NCBI RefSeq assembly: GCF_039537875.1
Contig: NZ_BAABBI010000002.1
Location: 186,001 to 250,000, forward strand
Source: Corallibacter vietnamensis
Lineage (GTDB): Bacteria; Bacteroidota; Bacteroidia; Flavobacteriales; Flavobacteriaceae
Reading direction: 5' to 3'
Length of the DNA: 64,000 nucleotides
Below the pieces are notes generated by a model. That model made no database searches and was not told the origin of the DNA. It saw only the letters and a list, made by a program, of their open reading frames with translations. The translations under genes and the position numbers were made by a program. Positions 35,854-44,063 of the stretch are shown here, one piece after another; the stretch's first letter is position 1; each line of letters opens with the position of its first letter.

Positions 35854-36801
35854 TTATTTGATTGTTACAGAATCTGTCACTTTTGTTGAGTCTTCTACTA
35901 TTTTATCAGTTGTTATCTCATTATTTTCAGGCCAAATAATATTACCTTCGGCTTCTTTAGGTTCGGCCGGTGTTGTTCCTTGAAATGTTAGGACATAACT
36001 AGCTACTTGTGCTATTTCAGAAGGTTTCAAGTTTTGTTTCCATGCAATCATACCTTTACCGTTTCGACCTCCTTCAGAGATGGTTTTGAATACATTTTTA
36101 ATGCCACCTCCTAATATCCAATGGTTATCAGTTAAGTTTGGACCAATACCGCCGCCACCATCTGCTTTATGGCAGGCAACACAGTTTTCTATAAAGATAG
36201 TTTCACCTGCTTTTAGGTCTGATATTTCTGTAAGGACTTCAACTGTATTAAAGTCAACAAGATCTTTTGCAGTTTTTTTGTATTCTTCAATAGCTATTTT
36301 GGCTTCGGCATATTCTGTTTCTAACTCGTCATATTGATTATCACCATTGAATACGTGAAATCTAATTAAGTAAATACAAGCAAAAACAATTGAAGCATAA
36401 AACCCATATAACCACCATGGCGGTAAAGAGTTGTCTAGCTCGCGAATACCATCATAATTATGATCAAGAATAATTTCATGCTCTTCTTCAATAGGTTTTG
36501 AGCCTAGTAGTTTTTTGTAAGTTTTTTCAACCCAAGTAATAAATGTTGGAGTTTGTGTTCTTTTTGCATCATAACGAGCCTTGGCTTCAGCATCTAGGCT
36601 TTGGTATAAAACATTATCCATAGCACCAATAATAGCTTCGATAGCAATAAGAATTAAAAGCACTAATAGTAAAAATAAACTAATAAGCGGATACTCAATA
36701 AAAGCTGGTTTACCTCCTGAATCTATTAGATATTCTGATAATCCGAAAATAAAGAAGAATACAACAGGTACGCGTATCCATGAAGGAAAAAACTGTCTCA
36801 T
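35854..36801 (-). CDS. ccoP: cbb3 oxidase subunit CcoP (mono-haem form)
   Basis: 315-residue subunit III of cbb3 oxidase. Three hydrophobic segments (about 11-27, 36-60 and 120-140) precede a single cytochrome c domain with CVACH and the later Met ligand region GMIAWKQNLKPSEIAQVASYVL. Proteobacterial CcoP carries two haem sites; only one CxxCH is present here. It also has an extra N-terminal membrane pair (RVPVVFFFIFGLSEYLID), as in Bacteroidota. The first ATG overlaps the ccoQ stop by 4 bases. Confidence 0.93.
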   Translation of the reverse strand: MRQFFPSWIRVPVVFFFIFGLSEYLIDSGGKPAFIEYPLISLFLLLVLLILIAIEAIIGAMDNVLYQSLDAEAKARYDAKRTQTPTFITWVEKTYKKLLGSKPIEEEHEIILDHNYDGIRELDNSLPPWWLYGFYASIVFACIYLIRFHVFNGDNQYDELETEYAEAKIAIEEYKKTAKDLVDFNTVEVLTEISDLKAGETIFIENCVACHKADGGGGIGPNLTDNHWILGGGIKNVFKTISEGGRNGKGMIAWKQNLKPSEIAQVASYVLTFQGTTPAEPKEAEGNIIWPENNEITTDKIVEDSTKVTDSVTIK

Positions 36802-36986
36802 AATTCTATTTGGTTTTTATGGTTGTCTAATGGTAAGTGGCTTACCGTTTTTATGTATTCTTTTTTTGCTGTAGCAACCCACCAAAATAAGACTACAAAA
36901 AAGATGAAAAATATGAGTAATGATATAAGTGGGTATATTTCTATGCCAGAAATACTTTCCATGTGGTTTTTTACAAATTTTAGCAT
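36798..36986 (-). CDS. ccoQ: cbb3 oxidase subunit CcoQ
   Basis: 62-residue single-pass membrane protein: ISGIEIYPLISLLIFFIFFVVLFWWVATAKKEYI is the FixQ/CcoQ pattern, with the helix followed by a basic segment. It stabilises the oxidase complex. It lies between ccoNO (3 bases away) and ccoP (4-base overlap). Confidence 0.88.
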   Translation of the reverse strand: MLKFVKNHMESISGIEIYPLISLLIFFIFFVVLFWWVATAKKEYIKTVSHLPLDNHKNQIEL

Positions 36987-36989
36987 GAC

Positions 36990-39194
36990 TTATTGATTTT
37001 GTTGTTGCGTGTTACTTAATTGAGCTTCTAACTCGCTTACTTTTACATCGGTTCCTAGACGTTGTAAATAGGCAATTAAAGCTGTTATTTCTCGGTTTCT
37101 CATTTCTATAAAGGCAGTTCCTCCAGCTTTTTTATCGGCTTCATAGGTTTGAGCAAAGTCAGGATCTGTGTAAAGGTTTTTTTCAATTTGTGTACCTTGT
37201 TCTAGCATTTGGTTTTGAGCATTAGCAATGTCATCTTCAGAATAAGGCACACCTAGCTGAACCATAGCACGCATTTTATCTTCAGTTTTAGATTTGTCTA
37301 GCTCATTTTTTACTAACCATTGGTATGCTGGCATGATAGAGCCAGAAGACGTACTTTGTGGGTCATACATATGGTTTAAATGCCAGTTGTCAGAGTATTT
37401 GCCACCAACTCGGTGTAAGTCAGGACCAGTTCGTTTACTTCCCCATAAAAATGGATGGTCATATACAAATTCACCAGCTTTTGAATATTCACCATAACGT
37501 TCAACTTCACTTCTAAACGGACGTACCATTTGAGAATGGCAACTTACACAACCTTCTCTTATGTAAATATCACGTCCTTCTAATTCTAATGGTGTATAGG
37601 GTTTAACACTACTAATTGTTGGTATATTAGATTTTACCATAATGGTAGGAATGATTTGAATAACACCACCAATTAATATTGTAATGGTTGCCAAAATGGT
37701 TAACTGTACCGGTTTGCGCTCTAGCCATGTATGGAAACCTTCACCAGCAATACGTCTTTTTGAAACACGTTTAAGAGCTGGAGCTTCAGCTAATTCGTCA
37801 GTTACAGCGCTACCTTTTTTCATAGTAGCAATGATGTTATAAGCAAGGATAAACATTCCGAAAATGTATAGCGAACCACCTATAGCACGCATCCAGTACA
37901 TAGGGATGATTTCAGAAACAGTCTCTAGAAAATTTCCATAAACCAATGTTCCGTCAGGATTAAATTGTTTCCACATACTAGCTTGAACAAAACCAGCTAC
38001 ATACATTGGTAATGCATACATGATAATACCTAATGTTCCAATCCAGAAATGAGCATTTGCTAATTTTTTTGAATAAAGTTCGGTTTTAAATAACCTAGGT
38101 ATTAACCAATAAATCATTCCAAATGCTAAAAAGCCATTCCAAGCTAGTGCACCAACATGTACGTGAGCAATAACCCAGTCTGTAAAGTGAGCAATAGCAT
38201 TTACATTTTTAAGTGAAAGCATTGGGCCCTCAAAAGTTGCCATACCATAACCAGTAATGGCTACAACCATAAATTTTAAAACAGGGTCTGTACGTACTTT
38301 ATCCCAAGCGCCACGAAGTGTTAGAAGTCCGTTTATCATACCGCCCCAAGAAGGCATAAGTAGCATAACTGAAAAGGCAACACCTAAATTTTGAGCCCAT
38401 TCAGGTAACGCAGTATATAATAAATGATGAGGTCCAGCCCAGATGTATATAAATATTAATGACCAAAAGTGTACTATTGAAAGTCTGTAAGAATAAATAG
38501 GTCTATCAGCCGCTTTAGGAACAAAATAATACATTAGTCCTAAAAAAGGTGTTGTTAAGAAAAATGCAACAGCATTATGACCATACCACCATTGTACAAG
38601 AGCATCTTGAACGCCTGCATAAACCGAGTAACTTTTAAAAGCACTCACAGGAAGTTCTAAACTGTTGAATATATGAAGTACAGCTACAGTAACAAAAGTA
38701 CCTAGGTAGAACCAAATAGCGACATACATATGGCGTTGGCGACGTCTTAATATTGTGCCAATTAAGTTCCAGCCAAATGCTACCCAAACAACAGCAATAG
38801 CAATATCAAAAGGCCATTCAAGTTCAGCATACTCTTTTGATGTTGTTATTCCTAATGGTAATGTGATAGCAGCGCCAACAATAATAAGTTGCCAGCCCCA
38901 AAAATTTATGTTACTTAAGGCATCACTAAACATTCTTGCTTTTAAAAGTCTTTGTGATGAATAATAAACACCAGCAAAAATGGCATTACCAACAAAGGCA
39001 AAAATAACAGCGTTTGTGTGTAATGGTCTTAATCGGCCAAAACTTAACCAAGGAATTCCATCGGTTAAATTTGGAAACAAGAACATAAAGGCTAGGAGCA
39101 AGCCTACAAGCATTCCTACAACACCCCAAACCATAGTGGCTAGTAAGAATTTTTTAACAATCTTGTTGTCGTAATAAAATTGTTGTACTTCCAT
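36990..39194 (-). CDS. ccoN: Fused cbb3 oxidase subunits CcoN and CcoO
   Basis: 734-residue fusion. Residues 1 to about 470 are the catalytic haem-copper subunit CcoN with twelve or more helices; histidine ligands are visible in RPLHTNAVIF, WWYGHNAVAFFLTTP, AGPHHLLY and HFTDWVIAHVHVGALAWNGF. After a cytosolic linker and one more helix (about 495-515), the rest is CcoO with the haem c motif CVSCH in REGCVSCHSQMVRPFRSEVERYG. The fusion is usual in Bacteroidota. The enzyme reduces oxygen at very low concentrations and pumps protons. Confidence 0.96.
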   Translation of the reverse strand: MEVQQFYYDNKIVKKFLLATMVWGVVGMLVGLLLAFMFLFPNLTDGIPWLSFGRLRPLHTNAVIFAFVGNAIFAGVYYSSQRLLKARMFSDALSNINFWGWQLIIVGAAITLPLGITTSKEYAELEWPFDIAIAVVWVAFGWNLIGTILRRRQRHMYVAIWFYLGTFVTVAVLHIFNSLELPVSAFKSYSVYAGVQDALVQWWYGHNAVAFFLTTPFLGLMYYFVPKAADRPIYSYRLSIVHFWSLIFIYIWAGPHHLLYTALPEWAQNLGVAFSVMLLMPSWGGMINGLLTLRGAWDKVRTDPVLKFMVVAITGYGMATFEGPMLSLKNVNAIAHFTDWVIAHVHVGALAWNGFLAFGMIYWLIPRLFKTELYSKKLANAHFWIGTLGIIMYALPMYVAGFVQASMWKQFNPDGTLVYGNFLETVSEIIPMYWMRAIGGSLYIFGMFILAYNIIATMKKGSAVTDELAEAPALKRVSKRRIAGEGFHTWLERKPVQLTILATITILIGGVIQIIPTIMVKSNIPTISSVKPYTPLELEGRDIYIREGCVSCHSQMVRPFRSEVERYGEYSKAGEFVYDHPFLWGSKRTGPDLHRVGGKYSDNWHLNHMYDPQSTSSGSIMPAYQWLVKNELDKSKTEDKMRAMVQLGVPYSEDDIANAQNQMLEQGTQIEKNLYTDPDFAQTYEADKKAGGTAFIEMRNREITALIAYLQRLGTDVKVSELEAQLSNTQQQNQ

Positions 39195-39199
39195 AATAA

Positions 39200-39388
39200 T
39201 TAATTAGTCTTATTGGTTTTTATAGTTGATTTTGTTTTTTCTTTTACTAATTCATCTTCAAAAAGCATTCTTACAGATGGCGTATAATCATCGTCATATT
39301 GACCGTTTTTTACTGCCAAAATGAAGGCTACGAAAAAAATTATAGCAACGATGATGCTAATAGTTAATAGTATATATATAACACTCAT
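39200..39388 (-). CDS. ccoS: cbb3 oxidase maturation protein CcoS
   Basis: 62-residue membrane protein: one helix (VIYILLTISIIVAIIFFVAFILAV) then KNGQYDDDYTPSVRMLFED, the CcoS hallmark GQYDD...R.L.D. It is needed to insert cofactors into CcoN. First gene behind the FNR-like promoter at 39409-39452, with a leader of about 15 bases. Confidence 0.92.
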   Translation of the reverse strand: MSVIYILLTISIIVAIIFFVAFILAVKNGQYDDDYTPSVRMLFEDELVKEKTKSTIKTNKTN

Positions 39389-39408
39389 ACCTAATTGAAG
39401 TTATAGTT

Positions 39409-39456
39409 CAAAATTACCACGATGAGGTTTCTTAAAACATGATTTTTATCATGTTT
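39409..39456 (-). promoter_or_regulatory. FNR-like site plus promoter of the ccoS-ccoNO-QP-G operon
   Basis: On the minus strand, ATGATAAAAATCAT (39439-39452) lies inside a longer palindrome at 39435-39456 with 9-base arms (AAACATGAT / ATCATGTTT). A perfect -7 box TAATTTTG occupies 39409-39416. Centre to last G of the box is 36.5 bases, identical to the hemN and ccoI promoters. Confidence 0.78.
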
Positions 39457-39470
39457 GAGCATTTTTTGTA

Positions 39471-41837
39471 TCATAATTTCCTGTTTAAAAAATTTGTAGA
39501 TATTGTTGTGAAAACCACAATACTAATGGAACTTAAAGGCATTAAAATAGCAGCTATAACAGGAGAGAGTTGTCCGGTAACAGCAAAGTAAAGGCCAATG
39601 ATGTTGTATATGAATGACAAGACAAAACTCCACTTAATAATTTTTAAAGCACTTTTTGAAGCTTTTATGAAAAGATGTAGTTTATTAAGTTTTGAAGCAT
39701 CAAGAATGGCGTCACAAGCAGGAGAGAACACATTAATGTTTTCTGAAATAGCAATACCAACATTGCTTTGAGCTAATGCTCCAGCATCGTTTAATCCGTC
39801 ACCAACCATTAAAATTTTAGCGCCTTCAGTTTGGTGATATTTTATATATTCTAACTTATCGTTTGGCTTTTGATTAAATATTAGTTTGGTTTTTGAAGGT
39901 AAAAGTTTTTTTAAGTTCTCATATTCACCTTCATTATCACCAGAGAGAATAACCAAATCAAAATCTTTTTTTAGTTGGTTAAAGAGTTTAGATAACCCTT
40001 TTCTATAGCTATTGTAAAAAATATATTTTCCTTTGTAATTATTGTTAGTACTTATATGTACAGTTGTGTTAAGCGCGGTGGTTTCGTTGATACCTACAAA
40101 TTTTGCCGATCCAATTTTAATATGATCAGCATGATGAGATGCCTCAATGCCTTTGCCAATATGCTCTTCAAAATGATTTAAAGTAATTATATTATGCTCA
40201 TTAAGGATGTTGTACAGTGAGCGACTTAAGGGATGATTTGAGCCTCTCAAGGTGTTTTTTAGTAACGCTTCTTCGTTGATTGAAAGCATATCGCCATCAT
40301 AAGTAACAGTACTTTTTTTATTTGAGGTAATGGTGCCTGTTTTATCAAATATTATGGTGTTTATAGATGCTAGTTGCTCTATAACAGAGGCGTTTTTTAC
40401 GTAAAATTTAAACTTACCAAACAACCTTAAAAGGTTACCAAAAGTAAAAGGAGCTGATAGCGCAATAGCACAAGGACAAGCAATTATAAGAACAGCAGTA
40501 AAAACATTGAGCGCTTTTGAAGCATCTGTAACCAACCAATAAGCTGTAGATACAAATGCTATGGTTAAAACAAAAATTGTAAACCGTTTGCTTATTGTAT
40601 TGGTTATGTTTGTAAAGGAATCTTCTTTTTTCTTATTAAAAACATCATTGCTCCAAAGTTGTGTAAGATAACTTTGCTCAACAGATTTTAAAGCTTCCAT
40701 TTCAATAACACCAGAGGTTTGCTTACCTCCAGCAAATACTTTATCACCAGATTTTTTGCTTATTGTTTCAGACTCTCCTGTAACAAAGCTATAATCTATT
40801 CGGGCTTTGCCATTTATTAAAATACCATCAACAGGAATTAGTTCTTCATTTCTAATAAGTAAACGATCACCTTTTTTTATATCATAAATTTGAATAGGTG
40901 TCTCTTCAGAGTTTTCAATTTTTGTTATGGCAATTGGAAAGTATGATTTATAATCGCGTTCAAAAGATAAAAAGGCATAGGTTTTTTGTTGAAAAAACTT
41001 TCCCAAAAGAAGAAAGAAGACTAGACCTGTTAAACTATCAAAAAAGCCAGATCCTAAATCAAAAAGAATATCGGAGGTGCTTCTTAAAAATAAAACAATA
41101 ATACCTAGCGCAATAGGAACATCAATGTTAAGTAAGCCAGATTTTAAACCTTTATATGCCGATACAAAATAATCTTGAGCGGCATAAAAAACAACCGGTA
41201 AAGAAAAGGAAAACATCAACCATCTAAATAGCGGTTTATATTGTTCAAGCCAGAATTCATTAACTTCAAAATACTCTGGAAATGATAAAAACATAACATT
41301 ACCAAAGGCAAAACCAGCAATCCCTAATTTATAAATAAGCTGTCTGTTTACTTTGTTTTTGCCAGTATCGTAATCTTCTAGAGATATATAAGGCTCGTAA
41401 CCTATTCGACTTAAAAGTAAGACCAATTCTTTTAGTGAAAAATCACTTGTATGGTATGTAACTCTTACTGTTTTCTTACCAAAATTTACTTGAGAAGCGG
41501 TAATGTGAGAAGAAAGCTTGTTAAGGTTTTCTAATATCCATATACAAGAACTACAATGTATATGAGGAATGCTTAAGGTTACAATTTGTGTTTTATTATC
41601 ATTAAACTCTGTGAGTTTTTCAATAATATTTTCTTGTTTTAAAAACTCATACTTGCCTTCTATTACTTTAGGCGTAGCACCAGGTGCTTGCTGTAAGTCA
41701 TAGTAGCAGGTTAAATCATTTTCAGAAAAAATTTCGTAGACTGTTTTACAGCCATTGCAACAAAAGTCTTTGTTGTGATAAACTATATGATCTGTTTTAC
41801 ACAAATCACCACAGTGGAAACAATGCGTTTGTTCCAT
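39471..41837 (-). CDS. ccoI: Copper-transporting P-type ATPase CcoI
   Basis: 788-residue P1B-type ATPase that supplies copper for cbb3 assembly. The N-terminal cysteine cluster (CFHCGDLC...FCCNGC) is typical of CcoI-type pumps, followed by an HMA domain with CSSCIW. The membrane copper site is CPC in IACPCAIALSAPF. The catalytic Asp is in IIFDKTGTITSN, and GDGLNDAGAL marks the hinge. Eight helices are expected. The start is at 41837: the frame extends to 41885, but its first 16 codons lie over the promoter. Separated from ccoS by its own FNR-like promoter. Confidence 0.93.
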   Translation of the reverse strand: MEQTHCFHCGDLCKTDHIVYHNKDFCCNGCKTVYEIFSENDLTCYYDLQQAPGATPKVIEGKYEFLKQENIIEKLTEFNDNKTQIVTLSIPHIHCSSCIWILENLNKLSSHITASQVNFGKKTVRVTYHTSDFSLKELVLLLSRIGYEPYISLEDYDTGKNKVNRQLIYKLGIAGFAFGNVMFLSFPEYFEVNEFWLEQYKPLFRWLMFSFSLPVVFYAAQDYFVSAYKGLKSGLLNIDVPIALGIIVLFLRSTSDILFDLGSGFFDSLTGLVFFLLLGKFFQQKTYAFLSFERDYKSYFPIAITKIENSEETPIQIYDIKKGDRLLIRNEELIPVDGILINGKARIDYSFVTGESETISKKSGDKVFAGGKQTSGVIEMEALKSVEQSYLTQLWSNDVFNKKKEDSFTNITNTISKRFTIFVLTIAFVSTAYWLVTDASKALNVFTAVLIIACPCAIALSAPFTFGNLLRLFGKFKFYVKNASVIEQLASINTIIFDKTGTITSNKKSTVTYDGDMLSINEEALLKNTLRGSNHPLSRSLYNILNEHNIITLNHFEEHIGKGIEASHHADHIKIGSAKFVGINETTALNTTVHISTNNNYKGKYIFYNSYRKGLSKLFNQLKKDFDLVILSGDNEGEYENLKKLLPSKTKLIFNQKPNDKLEYIKYHQTEGAKILMVGDGLNDAGALAQSNVGIAISENINVFSPACDAILDASKLNKLHLFIKASKSALKIIKWSFVLSFIYNIIGLYFAVTGQLSPVIAAILMPLSSISIVVFTTISTNFLNRKL

Positions 41838-41863
41838 AATTATTTGCTCATTTATACCTGTAA

Positions 41864-41907
41864 CAAAGGTTACATATTGAGCCAATAAAAAATATGATAT
41901 TTGTCAT
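41864..41907 (-). promoter_or_regulatory. FNR-like site plus promoter of ccoI, shared with fnr
   Basis: ATGACAAATATCAT on the minus strand (41894-41907), with AACCTTTG (41864-41871) as -7 box, one mismatch from TAnnTTTG. The centre is again exactly 36.5 bases from the last G of the box. On the plus strand the same site lies before the fnr gene. There the only nearby candidate box is TATTTTTA at 41916-41923, too close for class II activation, so the regulator may repress itself. Confidence 0.7.
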
Positions 41908-41942
41908 GTTTTAAGTATTTTTACAAAACACGAAAACAAGGT

Positions 41943-42620
41943 ATGAGTAAGTGTGAACAATGTATAGTAAGGCAGTTTAATTCTCTTAAGGCATTAACTA
42001 AAGATGAGTTAATACGCATTTCTGGGTGTAAAACATCAAAGCATATAAAAAAAGGAGAACTTATCTTTGAAGAAGGTGATACTCTAAATGGTGTTTTTTG
42101 CATTAAGGATGGTATTTGCAAATTATCTAAATTAAGTGCTAATGGTAGAGACCAGATAGTAAAACTTGTTGTAAAAGGAGATTTATTAGGTCAACGTTCA
42201 TTACTAGGAGATGAATCTGCAAATTTAAGTGCCGTTGCATTAAACGATATGGAAGTTTGTTTTATTCCTAAAGCAGAAATAATTACAGATTTACAGAAGA
42301 ATAGTAATTTTTCTATGGATGTTTTACAGCAAATGGCTCATGATTTAAAATCATCAGACGATGTTATAGTAAACATGGCTCAAAAGTCTGTTAAACAACG
42401 TTTGGCAGAAACATTACTATATATTTATAATAACTTTGGTGTTGATGCAGAAGGCGCTTTGAATGTTATTTTATCTCGTGAGGATTATGCCAATATTGTT
42501 GGGACAGCAACAGAATCTGCCATAAGAATCTTATCGCAATTTAAAAAAGAAAATCTTATAGCAACAAAGGGAAAGCAAATTATAATAAAAGACATAAAAG
42601 GGCTACAGCATATTGAGTAA
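41943..42620 (+). CDS. FNR/CRP-family transcription regulator
   Basis: 225-residue regulator: cyclic-nucleotide-fold domain (about 25-140), dimer helix and HTH (about 165-220, YANIVGTATESAIRILSQFKKENLI). The start MSKCEQCIVRQFNSL has Cys4 and Cys7 where E. coli FNR has Cys20 and Cys23, and Cys106 (MEVCFIP) matches Cys122. The fourth position (Cys29 of E. coli FNR) is Asn13; Cys29 in ISGCKTSK could replace it as ligand. It is encoded back to back with ccoI, which suits oxygen-dependent control of the cbb3 and hemN genes. The ATG at 41943 clears the regulator site. Confidence 0.88.
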   Translation: MSKCEQCIVRQFNSLKALTKDELIRISGCKTSKHIKKGELIFEEGDTLNGVFCIKDGICKLSKLSANGRDQIVKLVVKGDLLGQRSLLGDESANLSAVALNDMEVCFIPKAEIITDLQKNSNFSMDVLQQMAHDLKSSDDVIVNMAQKSVKQRLAETLLYIYNNFGVDAEGALNVILSREDYANIVGTATESAIRILSQFKKENLIATKGKQIIIKDIKGLQHIE

Positions 42621-43196
42621 TTACCAGCTACCTCTAGACTTTATATTGGCCTCACACAACTTTATTATTTCTATAATCCTTTTTTCTCTAGTAGCTATTC
42701 TTTTAGCTTGGTTTAACCAGTATAAATATCCTTTTCTATAAGAAGGCGCAAAGTTTTTGTAGTTTTTTAAAGCATTTGGGTTTTTATTAAAAGCACTTTG
42801 TAAATCCTCTGGGATAACACCATTTTCTACATCATCTAATGCAGACCAACTACCATTGTCTTTAGCTATTTCAATGGTTTTAAAACCACTTTCGTGCATT
42901 AAACTATTGATGGTGAGTTCTTCAATATGTTTTTTATTTACTGCGCTCCAAACACTTTTAGGATTTCTAGGTGTAAAATATTGTCGGCGTTTACCATTTC
43001 CAAGACTTTTTACTGTTGCGTCTATCCAGCCATAACATAAGGCTACTTTAACAGCTTCTTCCCACCGCATACTTTCTTTCTTGTGGTCTACTTTATAAAA
43101 GATTAAGTAAACACCTTTTGAGGTAGCATGGTTTTCATGTAACCACGAGCGCCAGTCTGTATCAGTTTTAAAATAGAGTTCAGGTGAATTTGTCAA
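42621..43196 (-). CDS. YdeI/OmpD-associated family protein
   Basis: 191-residue cytosolic protein. WRSWLHENHATSKGVYLIFYKV, RWEEAVKVALCYGWIDATVKSL and RRQYFTPRNPKSVWSAVNKKHI are the YdeI-family core. APSYRKGYLYWLNQAKRIATREKRI ends it in the usual way. The family is linked to protection against bacteriocins or stress in a few bacteria, but its biochemistry is not clear to me. Its stop abuts the fnr stop (convergent). Confidence 0.85.
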   Translation of the reverse strand: MTNSPELYFKTDTDWRSWLHENHATSKGVYLIFYKVDHKKESMRWEEAVKVALCYGWIDATVKSLGNGKRRQYFTPRNPKSVWSAVNKKHIEELTINSLMHESGFKTIEIAKDNGSWSALDDVENGVIPEDLQSAFNKNPNALKNYKNFAPSYRKGYLYWLNQAKRIATREKRIIEIIKLCEANIKSRGSW

Positions 43197-43205
43197 TGTG
43201 ATTTT

Positions 43206-44000
43206 TTAGATTTTTAAAAACCCTTTAGGAACTTCAAAAAGCGTACTGTCTTCTTCTATAAAAGTAATATTTTTTAGCGTAGCTTCACCAATTTGCTTGG
43301 TCAAACCTAAATTTTCTTTCCATTCCCAAAATGTCCATTTTCTGGCAATTGGAATATTTTTTACAGAAGCAAAATCTTCATATTTAATAGCATGCGGATC
43401 TGCTTCAGCTTCTTCAATTGTTTTTCCGCTTGTAACAATATAGGCTGCAGCTTCTATAAGGTTAGAGTTTTTATTAGCATAGACTACATACCAATCATCA
43501 GGAGCATCTCCAGTATTGGCTTCAAATGTTAATTTTTGTGCGTTGTATTTGCCTCCATCTAACTCGCTGTTAGTATATGAGTGCCAAACCGTTCCTTCAT
43601 CACTTAACTTATATGGAAATAAAAAGAAGTAATTCCAAGTGTAAGCATTAAAACGAACTCTTTGTGTATTTGTTATTGATGGCGAATAGTAAACTTGATT
43701 ATGGCTATAAATAATCACATCACCATTGCTTAACTCTAATTTTCCTTTTGATGAATCCGTAGCAAAAGACGCACTTCCATTTAAAATTTCGTTGCCTTCA
43801 AATAGGATTGATATCTGAAATTGAACAACCGACTCTTTTAAAAATGCTGTTTTTTTGTGAGAGGTTTCAATGCTAGTAACAAAGCTATTGGTTGTGTTTT
43901 TTTCTGATATTTCTGTTTTCTGAGAGGCTTTTTTGTTAGTCGTTTCTTTACAAGCGGTACTACATAATAGTAAACAAGTTAGCATAAAGATGTGTTTCAT
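43206..44000 (-). CDS. DUF6503-like lipoprotein
   Basis: 264-residue lipoprotein (signal MKHIFMLTCLLLCSTAC, lipid Cys17, then KETTNKK). The beta-rich body includes GSASFATDSSKGKLELSNGDVIIY, TWNYFFLFPYKLSDEGTVW and IPIARKWTFWEW, which I associate with DUF6503 and related LolA/outer-membrane lipoprotein-sorting-like folds. The ATG at 44000 starts the signal; the frame's earlier ATG adds residues without function. Nine bases before YdeI-like gene. Role unknown. Confidence 0.65.
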   Translation of the reverse strand: MKHIFMLTCLLLCSTACKETTNKKASQKTEISEKNTTNSFVTSIETSHKKTAFLKESVVQFQISILFEGNEILNGSASFATDSSKGKLELSNGDVIIYSHNQVYYSPSITNTQRVRFNAYTWNYFFLFPYKLSDEGTVWHSYTNSELDGGKYNAQKLTFEANTGDAPDDWYVVYANKNSNLIEAAAYIVTSGKTIEEAEADPHAIKYEDFASVKNIPIARKWTFWEWKENLGLTKQIGEATLKNITFIEEDSTLFEVPKGFLKI

Positions 44001-44063
44001 AATAAGGTGTTTTATTATATAAAGATATTTAGTCAAGGTTTTCTAAAAACCTATCATAGTCAG

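Noticed and set aside
41838..41885. Upstream extension of CcoI
   Set aside because: These codons lie over the -7 box of the ccoI promoter, and the family start is MEQTHCFHCG.
41901..41942. Upstream extension of the FNR-like protein
   Set aside because: The extra 14 codons overlap the regulator site, and the family start MSKCEQC at 41943 is clear.
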